NCBI GenBank assembly: GCA_018267385.1
Contig: JAFDYN010000020.1
Location: forward strand, 1-64,000
From: Bacteroidota bacterium
GTDB lineage: Bacteria > Bacteroidota > Bacteroidia > Chitinophagales > LD1
Reading direction: 5' to 3'
DNA length: 64,000 nt
Position numbers and translations under genes: made by a program. The notes under the pieces were generated by a model. That model did no database searches. It was not told the DNA's origin and saw only the letters and a list, made by a program, of their open reading frames with translations. Positions within the stretch are counted from its first letter, which is position 1. Each line of letters begins with the position of its first letter. Below are positions 9,611 to 18,206 of this stretch, one piece after another.

Positions 9611-10390
9611 TCAATAGCGCAGCACGAAGTCTTCTTTGGCCATCTTGTCTTGACGGAGAAAGGCGATACCAAAGCGGTATATATCTATGGTCAGGGTGAT
9701 ACGCAGATCGCGCTTGATCTCCTCCCAGGCTTGTGTCATCTCTGTGCTCCAGTATATGTCATCAAAGATCAGGATCGTACCTTCATGAGATTTCTCCAGC
9801 AGCTGATGGAAGTAGCGTATGGTCGGCTCGTAGCGATGATTACCATCTATATAGGCCAGGTCCACCTTGCCCACTGTTTTCAGGAGCTCGGGCAGTTTTT
9901 CATCAAAGTTGCCCACAATAGAGGTCACGTTAGTTATCCCCAGTTCGTCCAGATTTTTAACAGCCTCTGCTGCCAGCGCGGCGCTGCCTTCTACCGTCAT
10001 AAGGGTAGACTGCGGCGCACCGGTAGCGAGATAGGCTGTGCCGAGTCCCAGACATGTACCCAGCTCGATGATATGTTTCGGGTGAAACTCTCGCGCAATG
10101 GCATAGAGTACATTGCCATAGCGTGCTGGTACCGTGGCTTTTGCGGCAATGCTGGATACGAGCCGTTCCTTGTGTCCGGGCATACTGCCCATATCTTCGA
10201 TCAGTAGGGTACTATGTGTGTTAAGAAGTTGATTGCGGAGCTTGCTGATATTTTGTAATTCTGCGGCGTGTACTGTGTCGAGCACTTTCAGGAAAAACTG
10301 GTACACAAATGGTGAATGGAGGTAATACTTGGTCTTGGCCAGGCGTTGGTATTTTAGAAACTCTTTAACCCGATGTATCGTATTAGTCAT
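9611..10390 (-). CDS. Class I SAM-dependent methyltransferase
   Basis: About 259 residues from MTNTIHRVKEF. Motif I (HIIELGTCLGLG, residues about 107-117), an acidic end of strand 2 (TVEGSAA), motif AYIDGNHRYEPT and LIFDDIYW place it with Methyltransf_24/O-methyltransferase-like enzymes. The substrate is unknown. I choose the ATG at 10,390 because the upstream in-frame extension runs across the start region of the divergent barrel gene and is unlike the family N-terminus. Confidence 0.85.
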   Translation of the reverse strand: MTNTIHRVKEFLKYQRLAKTKYYLHSPFVYQFFLKVLDTVHAAELQNISKLRNQLLNTHSTLLIEDMGSMPGHKERLVSSIAAKATVPARYGNVLYAIAREFHPKHIIELGTCLGLGTAYLATGAPQSTLMTVEGSAALAAEAVKNLDELGITNVTSIVGNFDEKLPELLKTVGKVDLAYIDGNHRYEPTIRYFHQLLEKSHEGTILIFDDIYWSTEMTQAWEEIKRDLRITLTIDIYRFGIAFLRQDKMAKEDFVLRY

Positions 10391-10438
10391 AATAACGGCC
10401 CTACTGTACCTTGATTCAAAGTGAATGTAACCCAAACC

Positions 10439-11326
10439 ATGAGCAAAATTAAACTTACCCTTGTAGTTATCGCTACTTTTCTGGCTATGACGGCCTCGGC
10501 CCGATCCAAGATGAGAAAGTACACCTATGACGGCATGCTCCGCAAGGGCTTTTACATGGGTGTCAGTGGCTCATTCAATAACTCCTGGATCCTCAATCAG
10601 AACAACTACAATACACTCGACCTCTTTTATGTACCGATCGTGCGCCAGTCTGAGATGAACTATGTTTTCACTCCCGGCGGCAATGTAGGTGCCAATTTCG
10701 GCTATAACTTCAAAAACAAGTGGGGTGTAGAGTTTGAGCCGTCCTTCTCATGGGGGGGGCAGATATATGATGATGCCTTTAGCGGTCCTGTAGCTGCTGT
10801 CTATGACAAGCCTACCAGGACCTTCAAGCCGGATTATGTCAATGTACCCAATGCTGACTTTTACTTTCGCGATGACTACAGCTATGTGAATGTAAGGCGT
10901 GTGATCAAGTTCAACTATATCAATTTTCCTATCTACGCCAAGTTTCAGACGCATATAGGTGATGTTGCCAATTTTTACCTCATGCTAGGGCCGCAGTTCA
11001 ATTACCGCACATTTGCCTCAGAGTATGTGGAGGTAAATCACCACGAGTGGGATGGCCTGAATGGGGACCGTATACCTGCAGACCAGAAGTTTCAGAAAGT
11101 AGACGTAGGCCTGAGCCTGAAGCCCGGTGTAGATGTATATGCCAAGGATTGGATGTACTTTAGCCTGGGACTCAATACTTATATAGGTCTTACGGACCTC
11201 AACGGCTCAGCGCTGAAAGATCTGGGCTGGTTTTCAAAAAATGATGTAGACTACCAGAAGTCAAGGAATTTTTACCTGGGCCTGCAGCTGGGGATGCACT
11301 TCTTCCTGACTCCTAAGCCTTACTAA
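10439..11326 (+). CDS. PorT-family outer-membrane beta-barrel protein
   Basis: About 295 residues with a signal peptide (MSKIKLTLVVIATFLAMTASA). The mature part is a succession of alternating aromatic strands (FYMGVSGSFNN, GANFGYNFKNKWGVEFEPSF, FYLMLGPQFNYR, MYFSLGLNTYIG) ending in a Phe-rich strand and Tyr (LGMHFFLTPKPY). This is typical of outer_membrane beta-barrel/PorT-like proteins of Bacteroidota. Whether it is the T9SS component PorT itself cannot be decided. The start at 10,439 is preferred to an in-frame codon 18 bases upstream because it begins the signal peptide. Confidence 0.82.
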   Translation: MSKIKLTLVVIATFLAMTASARSKMRKYTYDGMLRKGFYMGVSGSFNNSWILNQNNYNTLDLFYVPIVRQSEMNYVFTPGGNVGANFGYNFKNKWGVEFEPSFSWGGQIYDDAFSGPVAAVYDKPTRTFKPDYVNVPNADFYFRDDYSYVNVRRVIKFNYINFPIYAKFQTHIGDVANFYLMLGPQFNYRTFASEYVEVNHHEWDGLNGDRIPADQKFQKVDVGLSLKPGVDVYAKDWMYFSLGLNTYIGLTDLNGSALKDLGWFSKNDVDYQKSRNFYLGLQLGMHFFLTPKPY

Positions 11327-11467
11327 ATTTCATAAAAACATATGGGTAAAGGCTGGATATGATCCGGCCTTTATTATTTAGGTCGCTGCAAATCAATAGC
11401 CTGCATCGAAACCTGTCTCCCGACTGTACACTTAGGCAGATATGACCTCATCTTGTGGATAAAGCCC

Positions 11468-11498
11468 TTGCATTTATCGGTAAATCTTGTAAAGTTTG
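11468..11498 (+). promoter_or_regulatory. Candidate promoter for scoA
   Basis: TTG at 11,468-11,470, 20 bases, then AAAGTTTG at 11,491-11,498, close to the Bacteroidota pattern TTG-N19-21-TAnnTTTG with one mismatch. It ends 4 bases before the scoA ATG. Confidence 0.4.
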
Positions 11499-11502
11499 TT
11501 TA

Positions 11503-12204
11503 ATGATAAGCAAAGTAGTGTCTGGCCCTGATGAGGCTATCCATGATATCACTGACGGGGCGGTGCTTATGCTGGGAGGCTTTGGCCTCTGTGGCATACC
11601 GGAGAATACGATCTCAGCCCTGATCCGCAAGGGGGTCAAAGATCTGACCTGTATCTCTAATAATGCAGGCGTGGACGACTTTGGTATCGGGCTGATGCTC
11701 AAGACGCGCCAGGTACGCAAGATGATCTCCAGCTATGTAGGTGAGAATGCCGAGTTTGAGCGCCAGCTTCTCTCAGGTGAGCTGGAGGTGGAGCTGGTAC
11801 CCCAGGGTACCCTCGCAGAGCGCATCCGCGCCGGTGGGGCAGGTATACCCGCTTTTTTCACGCCTACGGGATATGGCACAGAAGTAGCAGAAGGTAAAGA
11901 GGCCCGCCAGTTTGAAAACGGGAAGTGGTACATTATGGAAAGCTGGCTAAAGGCTGACTTTGCCATAGTCAAGGCCTGGAAAGGCGATAAGACGGGCAAT
12001 CTGGTATTCCGTGGTACTGCCCGCAATTTTAATCCGATGATGGCTACCGCAGGCAGGATCACCATAGCGGAGGTAGAGGAGCTGGTAGAGCCGGGGGAGC
12101 TGGACCCCAATCAGATCCACACGCCGGGCGTTTTTGTCCAGCGGATATTCCAGGGAGCAGCGTATGAAAAAAGAATAGAGCAAAGGACAACCCGCAAAGC
12201 ATAA
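11503..12204 (+). CDS. scoA: Succinyl-CoA:3-ketoacid CoA-transferase subunit A
   Basis: 233 residues from [13 protein letters not shown]. With ScoB it moves CoA between succinyl-CoA and acetoacetate. The subunit A signature [13 protein letters not shown] is at about residues 25-37, followed by [15 protein letters not shown] and the conserved [16 protein letters not shown]. The family N-terminus fits the ATG at 11,503; an upstream GTG in frame is less likely. scoB follows 490 bases later, separated by an unrelated small gene. Confidence 0.95.
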   Translation: MISKVVSGPDEAIHDITDGAVLMLGGFGLCGIPENTISALIRKGVKDLTCISNNAGVDDFGIGLMLKTRQVRKMISSYVGENAEFERQLLSGELEVELVPQGTLAERIRAGGAGIPAFFTPTGYGTEVAEGKEARQFENGKWYIMESWLKADFAIVKAWKGDKTGNLVFRGTARNFNPMMATAGRITIAEVEELVEPGELDPNQIHTPGVFVQRIFQGAAYEKRIEQRTTRKA

Positions 12205-12308
12205 TAACCGTACAATCACTAGAGATTAAGTAGTATAAACTAAAGGGCAACAATATGTTATTTGTACGAATCTCAAAATGGCTAAGCCCGGTCAAAATCA
12301 AAAACTGT

Positions 12309-12671
12309 ATGCAAAAAGTACTCGTAGACATCAATCGGAACCTGATCACACTGCAAGGTAAATTTGGCGAAATGCTGCTCATGGTATATGACAAGCAGAT
12401 GAAGAAGCTCCTGGAGAAGTTTGTCTCACGCATGAGTACACGCTTCTTTGACGTGATACATGCAGTAGAGCGTCTCAACCTGAAGAAGGCTACCAGCCTG
12501 GTACTGGAGATCATAGAGGAGGCCGATGCTACCATGGATAGCCTGGCATGGCGCGCTGCGTCAAAGCCATTTGAAAAGATATCACACGTGATCCGTGAGC
12601 TGCTGCAGGTATTGCGCTCTGAGGTGATCTTTCTGGAGCAGTACCTGCAGTCGCGCTTTGTGTTTTTCTGA
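12309..12671 (+). CDS. Unknown small helical protein between scoA and scoB
   Basis: About 120 residues from MQKVLVDINRNL (an in-frame ATG at 12,255 gives 138). Almost entirely predicted helix, with heptad-like hydrophobic spacing (GKFGEMLLMVYDKQMKKLLE, KKATSLVLEIIEEADATMD) and no Cys. It resembles no family I know. It is co-directional with both CoA-transferase subunits and 23 bases from scoB, so it probably sits in the same transcript. Possible roles such as an assembly or regulatory factor are speculation. Confidence 0.65.
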   Translation: MQKVLVDINRNLITLQGKFGEMLLMVYDKQMKKLLEKFVSRMSTRFFDVIHAVERLNLKKATSLVLEIIEEADATMDSLAWRAASKPFEKISHVIRELLQVLRSEVIFLEQYLQSRFVFF

Positions 12672-12694
12672 TCTACTAAAACCTCTGACCCTCT

Positions 12695-13351
12695 ATGGCC
12701 CTCGATAAATTTCAGATAGCGAAACGTATAGCCTGCGAGCTGCGCGATGGCTATTATGTCAATCTAGGCATCGGCATCCCCACACTGGTAGCCAACTATA
12801 TACCCGAAGGGGTAAATGTAGAACTGCAGTCGGAGAACGGACTGCTGGGCATGGGGCCATTCCCGCTGGAGGCAGAGGTAGATGCCGACTATATCAATGC
12901 AGGCAAACAGACCATCACGACGCTGCCCGGTTCATCTATATTCTCTTCTTCAGATAGCTTTGGTATGATACGTGGGGGACATATACAGCTCACGATACTA
13001 GGTGCCATGGAGGTATCAGAAAACGGCGACATAGCCAACTGGAAGATACCCGGCAAGATGGTAAAAGGTATGGGCGGCGCCATGGACCTGGTAGCCTCTA
13101 CAGATAATATAGTAGTGGCCATGATGCATACCAATAAAGAAGGTGAATCAAAACTGCTACCCAAATGCGAATTACCGCTGACCGGCAAAGGCTGTATCAA
13201 AAAGGTTTGTACGGATCTCGGTTTCTTTGAGATCAAGGATGGGGCTTTTCACCTGCTGGAGCTGGCACCCGGCGTGACAGTAGAAGAGGTAAAGTCTAAA
13301 ACAGCCGGCAAACTCGTAGTGTCTCCTGATGTCAGAGAGATGACCTTCTAA
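12695..13351 (+). CDS. scoB: Succinyl-CoA:3-ketoacid CoA-transferase subunit B
   Basis: 218 residues. It carries the subunit B signature NLGIGIPTLVANYIP and the catalytic-glutamate motif QSENGLLGMGP (Glu about residue 47), the residue that forms the enzyme-CoA thioester in this family, then GGAMDLVAS. The length is standard for a separate B subunit. It completes the scoA-scoB pair of ketone-body/acetoacetate metabolism. Confidence 0.95.
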   Translation: MALDKFQIAKRIACELRDGYYVNLGIGIPTLVANYIPEGVNVELQSENGLLGMGPFPLEAEVDADYINAGKQTITTLPGSSIFSSSDSFGMIRGGHIQLTILGAMEVSENGDIANWKIPGKMVKGMGGAMDLVASTDNIVVAMMHTNKEGESKLLPKCELPLTGKGCIKKVCTDLGFFEIKDGAFHLLELAPGVTVEEVKSKTAGKLVVSPDVREMTF

Positions 13352-13682
13352 ACAGTCTCTGTAATATATAAAAGCACCGATGTATCAGTATGGAGCGCTA
13401 AGTGCTCCTGATCAGCGCCATGCCAGATCATCAAAGAAAGTGACCTGGATGACCGCCTTAAAGCTCTTACCCGGCAGGCGGCTGGTTTCCTGCCCGTCTA
13501 TTTATGCTGTATTTCATTTTTGATTGCCTTATGGCTTAAATGTAATACTGCCATTTAGCAGATATAAAATGTACCTCTTTCACCGATACGGCAGATAGAA
13601 ATCTTGCATCTACCGATAGTTGCTATACTCTGATGGCATATTTCCTATGTTCAATCAAATTTTATCAACCAACAACCAATTC
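13352..13682. other. 331-base intergenic region with two hairpins
   Basis: No reading frame of coding character is visible. GGAGC/GCTCC at 13,392-13,408 and GGCAGG/CCTGCC at 13,473-13,494 can form hairpins; the second may help terminate the sco operon but lacks a clear T-run. The rest is AT-rich and should hold the promoter of the next gene. Confidence 0.5.
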
Positions 13683-14921
13683 ATGTCATCTACCCGTACT
13701 GCCCTGGACTTTATAGTCCCCAAGACAGACGCTACCCGCGCCCGATACAAGGCCGGAGCACGCCCTTCATTCGGCCATTTCGTTGAAGACTTTACACAAG
13801 GCAAGGTCGATATCAACGGCGATTTTGAAGAATTCATGAAGACTCGTTCGGCCTATTTCAACTATAGCGCCACAGCGCACCATTTCAATTGGTTGTTCAC
13901 CAAATTTCTCCCGCAGCTGGCTATACACAGCAAGAGTCAGGATGAGCGCATCATACGCGATCACTATGACCGTGGCAATGACTTCTTCGCTTCATTCCTT
14001 GGGCCGCGCATGATCTATACGAGCGCGTTCTTCATGGACCCGGCCAATGAGACCCTCGAGCAGGCGCAGGACCGAAAGATGCAGATGGTGTGCAATAAGC
14101 TGGACCTAAAAGCGGGCGAGACGCACCTCGACATAGGCTGCGGCTGGGGCACGCTGATAGCCTACGCGGCCAAGAACTACGGTGCTAAAACTACCGGTGT
14201 GACCATCGCTCAGGCGGGCGCTGACTGGGCCAATAAGCAGATAGCCGACCACGGCATGACCAAGGACCAGGCTGAGGCATGGCGCATGGACTACCGCGAT
14301 ATACCGGCTGGTCTCAAGTTCAATAAAATATCGTGTCTGGAAATGGGCGAGCACGTGGGTGTGCGCAAGTTCCCGGGCTTTATCAAGATGATCTACGACA
14401 GGCTGGAAGATGATGGCAAATTCTACATCCAGCAGGCAGGCATCCGTGCCAATCCCGGTATCCTGAAGAAAGGTCCGCACTATCAGGACCTGGTGTGGAT
14501 CATGTTTATGGGTGAGTATATTTTCCCTGGAGCAGATGCGTCTACGCCGCTGGGCTTCCTCATCGAGTCGCTGCAGGATGCCAACTTTGAGGTGGCGCAC
14601 CTCGAGAATATAGGTATACACTACTCACACACGATCCATAAGTGGTACTACAACTGGATGCGTAATGAGAATTATATCATGGACCACTACGGTCAGAAGT
14701 GGTTCCGCGTGTGGCAGCTATTCCTGCGCTGGAGCGTAGATATAGCCGCAGGTGGCAGCTCTACCTGCTGGTCTATCACCGCACACAAGAATCTGGACAA
14801 GACCAACCGCGACAAGTACATCGGGCCAAACACGGGCCTCCGCATGGACCTGACGAAGCCAAAGGAATTCTACCGCGAGTACCCTAGTCCATGGAAAGAT
14901 CTCTACGGCCCTGCCAGGTAA
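13683..14921 (+). CDS. Cyclopropane-fatty-acyl-phospholipid synthase family methyltransferase
   Basis: 412 residues from MSSTRTALDFIVPKTD. The SAM-binding motif HLDIGCGWGTLIAYAAKNYG is at about residue 147, followed by TGVTIAQAG and the CFAS-type motifs CLEMGEHVG and HYSHTIHKWYYNW. Family members add a methylene or methyl group to membrane lipid acyl chains. Relatives in Bacteroidota have a similar N-terminal domain. An in-frame ATG 63 bases upstream would add a hydrophilic segment unlike the family. A terminator follows. Confidence 0.88.
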   Translation: MSSTRTALDFIVPKTDATRARYKAGARPSFGHFVEDFTQGKVDINGDFEEFMKTRSAYFNYSATAHHFNWLFTKFLPQLAIHSKSQDERIIRDHYDRGNDFFASFLGPRMIYTSAFFMDPANETLEQAQDRKMQMVCNKLDLKAGETHLDIGCGWGTLIAYAAKNYGAKTTGVTIAQAGADWANKQIADHGMTKDQAEAWRMDYRDIPAGLKFNKISCLEMGEHVGVRKFPGFIKMIYDRLEDDGKFYIQQAGIRANPGILKKGPHYQDLVWIMFMGEYIFPGADASTPLGFLIESLQDANFEVAHLENIGIHYSHTIHKWYYNWMRNENYIMDHYGQKWFRVWQLFLRWSVDIAAGGSSTCWSITAHKNLDKTNRDKYIGPNTGLRMDLTKPKEFYREYPSPWKDLYGPAR

Positions 14922-14965
14922 GCAGCGGCTCTCAACTTTTAATTGGGTTTTAGAAACAGGAGGCA

Positions 14966-14998
14966 TCAGGCGCGAGTTTGGCGCCTCTTGGTTTTTTA
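14966..14998 (+). terminator. Terminator after the CFA-synthase-like gene
   Basis: AGGCGC and GCGCCT arms around GAGTTTG, then CTTGGTTTTTT. Confidence 0.75.
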
Positions 14999-15005
14999 AT
15001 GCTAC

Positions 15006-15160
15006 TACACAGAGGTCACGGAGTTTGACACAGAGGGAAATACATTTTTTACCGCGGAGGCGGAGATGCAGGGGGAATCGAAATCAGTAATTCTGTAAAT
15101 CCGTAAATCAGTAAATACAATCCGGCTCTGCCTAAATCCGAAATCCCACATCCGAAATCA
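15006..15160. repeat. Degenerate short repeats in an intergenic region
   Basis: Bases 15,006-15,060 contain repeated CACAGAGG/CACGGAG/GCGGAGG units. Bases 15,078-15,160 contain repeated AAATCAGTAA/AAATCCGTAA/ATCCGAAATC units. They are non-coding and look like decayed dispersed repeats of the type scattered through Bacteroidota genomes. Confidence 0.5.
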
Positions 15161-15162
15161 AT

Positions 15163-15870
15163 CTACTGCGTCTGCCTCACACTAGCCGTCAGCACCGAGC
15201 TATCAGCAGGTACAGCTACATTCACCATCATAGTAGAGCTGAGGGCGATATTGATCTTGCCGCCTGCAATGGTCACTGCTGCTACGGAGTGGTCATGGCC
15301 TGTGGAGACGTAGTTGGCGCCGCTAGGGGTGGAGATATAGACACCCACCGTATGATATCCATAGCTGCCAAACTGTGCATCTATCACATCATAGCTGCCA
15401 TCTGCGGTAGGCAGTGTATCAAAGGCGAAGATCAGGTTGCTGACATTAGAGATATTGGTGGTAGAGAAGTTCGTGGTCTGTACCGTGTCGGCTACCACTG
15501 CGGCAGTGCCTGACTGGTAGGAGGCCGACTGGAAGGTCCAGTTATTCTCCGCACGGATCACCACTACGGTGAAGTTCTTGGTATTGCCGGTACCATTAGA
15601 GGTGATAAGGCTGCACTGGTAGGTGCCCGGCTGCGTGTAGGTATGGTAGGCAGTATCCGTAGTGCCACGGCCACCATCGCCCCAGATCCACAGCGTAGAC
15701 TTCAGCTCGCCCTGAGTGCAACTGATAAACGTGCCCTGCTGGCCCACATAGAGCGTATCCGGCACCGATCCGATACAGGTATCAGGCGGCGGCGTCTTCT
15801 TGCACGCAGTGGTAAAGCTGATGGCAGCGATCAGTAGCAGGGCAGCAGCGAGGCTGAGGCTTTTCTTCAT
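15163..15870 (-). CDS. PKD-domain lipoprotein
   Basis: 235 residues. The signal peptide MKKSLSLAAALLLIAAISFT ends in a lipobox at Cys (TTAC, about residue 23). It is followed by a PKD-like domain at about residues 30-105, with the characteristic LWIWGDGGRGTTDTAYHTYTQPGTYQCSLI (split here: WGDGG, then HTYTQPGTY). The C-terminal half is Thr/Ser/Ala-rich beta structure of no known family. Probably a surface or periplasmic-facing lipoprotein. Single gene; a TATATTTG element lies 19 bases before the ATG. Confidence 0.85.
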   Translation of the reverse strand: MKKSLSLAAALLLIAAISFTTACKKTPPPDTCIGSVPDTLYVGQQGTFISCTQGELKSTLWIWGDGGRGTTDTAYHTYTQPGTYQCSLITSNGTGNTKNFTVVVIRAENNWTFQSASYQSGTAAVVADTVQTTNFSTTNISNVSNLIFAFDTLPTADGSYDVIDAQFGSYGYHTVGVYISTPSGANYVSTGHDHSVAAVTIAGGKINIALSSTMMVNVAVPADSSVLTASVRQTQ

Positions 15871-15889
15871 GAGTGATGGGTCGTTTTGA

Positions 15890-15897
15890 CAAATATA
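15890..15897 (-). promoter_or_regulatory. -7 element of the PKD lipoprotein gene
   Basis: On the minus strand TATATTTG matches TAnnTTTG exactly, 19 bases before the ATG at 15,870. No TTG is found at the expected -33 spacing. Confidence 0.4.
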
Positions 15898-15910
15898 ATA
15901 AAAGACAATC

Positions 15911-15936
15911 AGCCCCTAAATCCGCAAAGGGGACTT
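15911..15936 (+). repeat. Dispersed AGCCCCT...AAAGGGGACTT repeat, copy 1
   Basis: AGCCCCTAAATCCGCAAAGG followed by GGACTT. The same motif, diverged and inverted, lies 27 bases downstream at the end of the phosphodiesterase gene. Confidence 0.6.
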
Positions 15937-15960
15937 AAACAGCCAATATTTATGCTTGTA

Positions 15961-16887
15961 TTAAAGCCTCCCCTTTGGGGAGGTTTGGAGGGGCTGAGTT
16001 TGGAGGGGCTGAGTTTGGAGGGGCTGCGCTCTGTCCGGATAGTCCGTGATCAATCCATCCGCTCCGAGGGTCTTCAGTTTGAGCATCGTCTTTTCGTCAT
16101 TCACTGTCCAGGGTATCACCTTTATGTTCAGCGCATGGCATTTTGCTATCAGCTTCTTATTCACGAGATGGTACTCAGGGCTATAAATAGCAGGAGGGAA
16201 GCCCAGCTCCGCGATGTTCTTGTCAAAGCTATTGAGATTGGCTATGAGCAGAGCGGTAGTGATGTTAGGGTCTATTTTCTTTATCTCCTGCAGCGTACGC
16301 GGATCAAATGACTGGATGATGCAGCGCGGCACCACCTTCTTGTCCGCTATCACATCATACAGCGCTTGTGCGAAAACATTTGGCTTCGGGTTGTATACAC
16401 CATCACCATCCTGGGTAGACTTTGTTTCGATATTGTAATAGACCGCTGGCAGTTTATGTACTTTTACATATTTCTCTACCGTGTCTATTACCGCTTTCAG
16501 CAGCGGCTTGTACACGGCCATCTTCTGTTGCTCAGGAAATTTGGGATTGCCCCTCAGGCCTGCATCATATTTTTTGATCTCAGCATACGGCATATCAAAT
16601 ATGCGTAGCTTTTTCGCCTCCTCTGCTGTCACAGGCGTACCGTCGGGCTTGGTCATGATCACATCATTCAGCACGGGGTCATGAGATACCACCAGCTGCC
16701 CATCACGAGTGACTACTACATCCATCTCCAGCGTGGTCACGCCCAGCTCTACGGCATGGATGAAGGCCGGTATCGTATTCTCAGGCCTCAGGCCACGGCA
16801 GCCCCGGTGCCCCTCTATGTCAAATTTCTGGGCAAAAGATGTCAGGTAAAACAACAAGCCCGTAGTGAGTAGAAATGTAGATCTCAT
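15961..16887 (-). CDS. Glycerophosphodiester phosphodiesterase with repeat-derived C-terminus
   Basis: 308 residues from MRSTFLLTTGLLFYL, a signal peptide (cleavage near SFAQ), so exported. It hydrolyses glycerophosphodiesters to glycerol-3-phosphate and an alcohol. The GDPD core is intact: EGHRGCRGLRPENTIPAF, TLEMDVVVTRDGQLVVSHDP, a Glu in YYNIETKS, and the C-terminal VIPWTVNDEKTM and DGLITDYPDRAQ. After that the last 20 residues are PLQTQ repeats plus TSPKGRL, encoded by a 15-base tandem repeat and a dispersed palindromic repeat. The true ancestral end was probably near DYPDRAQ. The ATG at 16,887 is chosen over an upstream TTG. Confidence 0.93.
   Translation of the reverse strand: MRSTFLLTTGLLFYLTSFAQKFDIEGHRGCRGLRPENTIPAFIHAVELGVTTLEMDVVVTRDGQLVVSHDPVLNDVIMTKPDGTPVTAEEAKKLRIFDMPYAEIKKYDAGLRGNPKFPEQQKMAVYKPLLKAVIDTVEKYVKVHKLPAVYYNIETKSTQDGDGVYNPKPNVFAQALYDVIADKKVVPRCIIQSFDPRTLQEIKKIDPNITTALLIANLNSFDKNIAELGFPPAIYSPEYHLVNKKLIAKCHALNIKVIPWTVNDEKTMLKLKTLGADGLITDYPDRAQPLQTQPLQTQPLQTSPKGRL
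15963..15995 (-). repeat. Dispersed AGCCCCT...AAAGGGGAGGCTTT repeat, copy 2
   Basis: Read on the minus strand, AGCCCCTCCAAACCTCCCCA then AAGGGGAGGCTTT. It contains the palindrome CCTCCCCTTTGGGGAGG-like core and supplies the stop codon of the phosphodiesterase gene. Confidence 0.6.
15984..16026. repeat. 15-base tandem repeat, 2.9 copies
   Basis: TTTGGAGGGGCTGAG is present at 15,984, 15,999 and (partial) 16,014. The 15-base period keeps the reading frame and encodes repeated LQTQP at the end of the phosphodiesterase. Confidence 0.9.
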
Positions 16888-16890
16888 ACT

Positions 16891-16898
16891 CAAATATA
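16891..16898 (-). promoter_or_regulatory. -7 element 3 bases before the GDPD start codon
   Basis: On the minus strand TATATTTG is an exact match to TAnnTTTG, followed by AGT and the ATG at 16,887. Predicted transcription start falls at the start codon. Confidence 0.45.
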
Positions 16899-16958
16899 GG
16901 TGGAAAACAGTTTGATGCTATTGTATTATTTATAGTAAATGCTAATTAAATTAGCTTT

Positions 16959-18206
16959 ATGGAAAAGATACAAGCCAAGCTCGCAATACTGGCCGATGCG
17001 GCAAAATATGATGTGTCTTGCTCCTCTAGCGGCAGCACAAGAAAGAATAAGGACAAAGGCCTTGGCGATACCGGTAGCGGTATTTGTCATACTTATACGG
17101 AAGATGGCCGCTGCGTCTCCTTGCTCAAAATACTCATGAGCAACATCTGCATCTACGACTGCGCCTACTGCGTCACGCGCCGGAGCAATGACATCAGGCG
17201 CACGAGTTTCAGTGTGGATGAGGTGGTAAATCTTACGATGAACTTTTACCGGAGAAACTACATTGAGGGACTGTTTCTCAGCTCAGGCATCATGAAGAGT
17301 GCCGACTACACTATGGAGCGCATGGTGCTGATCGCAAAGAAGCTGCGCACGGAGCAGAATTTTAACGGCTACATACACCTCAAATCCATACCCGGCGCCA
17401 GCGCCGACCTGATGCATGCAGCCGGCCTCTACGCTGACCGACTTAGTATGAATATCGAGATGCCGACCAATGAAGGCCTGAAGCTATTGGCTCCCGACAA
17501 GAAGCGCGAAGACATGATAGTGCCCATCCGTCAGATCACAAACGAGATCGTACAATACCAGGACGAGCGCAAGACGCTGAAGAAGGTTCCAACTTTCGTC
17601 CCTGCCGGGCAAAGCACACAGGTGATCGTCGGAGCGACAGGTGAGTCAGACCGCGACATTATGAAGGTGGCTTCTGCTTTCTATGATAAGTTTAAAATGA
17701 AGCGTGTCTACTACTCGGGCTATGTACCTATCAGCAACGATAACCGTCTCCCGGCGCTCAGTTCTCAGGTACCGCTACTCCGCGAGAACAGACTCTATCA
17801 GGCCGACTGGCTCCAGCGGTTCTATGGCTTTACTACGGACGAGTTGCTGCCAGAGACTATTCCATTCTTTGATTCGGAGATAGACCCCAAACTGGGCTGG
17901 GCGCTGCGGAATATGTCGCTGTTCCCCCTTGATATCAATAAGGCAGACAAAGCCATGCTACTGCGCGTACCCGGCATAGGTCTCAACTCGATCAATAAGA
18001 TAATGGAGGGGCGTAAGTTTGGCCAGCTCACATGGGATCATTTGAAAAAGATGGGTATCGCCACGAATCGGGCGAAGCATTTCATCACCTGCGCCGGCCT
18101 ATCGGAGCCCGCCAAAGACCTGACCGAAATGCAGATCAAGAGCCTGATACTATCCGGCTCCTCGGGCAAGTTTCTACCACATCAAAAGCAGCTGAGCATT
18201 TTCTGA
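16959..18206 (+). CDS. Putative DNA modification/repair radical SAM protein
   Basis: 415 residues. The radical SAM cluster motif CIYDCAYC (CxxxCxxC, residues about 64-71) is followed by FLSSGI and a TIM-barrel-like half (YIHLKSIPGAS, RLSMNIEMPTNEGL). A helix-hairpin-helix near residues 335-355 (LLRVPGIGLNSINKIM) indicates DNA contact. This combination matches the TIGR03916 family, which genomic linkage ties to uracil-DNA-glycosylase-like proteins; the reaction is unknown. Its TGA overlaps the ATG of the next gene. A TAGCTTTA element directly abuts the start codon. Confidence 0.92.
   Translation: MEKIQAKLAILADAAKYDVSCSSSGSTRKNKDKGLGDTGSGICHTYTEDGRCVSLLKILMSNICIYDCAYCVTRRSNDIRRTSFSVDEVVNLTMNFYRRNYIEGLFLSSGIMKSADYTMERMVLIAKKLRTEQNFNGYIHLKSIPGASADLMHAAGLYADRLSMNIEMPTNEGLKLLAPDKKREDMIVPIRQITNEIVQYQDERKTLKKVPTFVPAGQSTQVIVGATGESDRDIMKVASAFYDKFKMKRVYYSGYVPISNDNRLPALSSQVPLLRENRLYQADWLQRFYGFTTDELLPETIPFFDSEIDPKLGWALRNMSLFPLDINKADKAMLLRVPGIGLNSINKIMEGRKFGQLTWDHLKKMGIATNRAKHFITCAGLSEPAKDLTEMQIKSLILSGSSGKFLPHQKQLSIF

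Noticed and set aside
15968-15983. CCTCCCCTTTGGGGAGG-type palindrome as a terminator of the GDPD gene
   Set aside because: It lies before the stop codon, has no T-run and belongs to a dispersed repeat.
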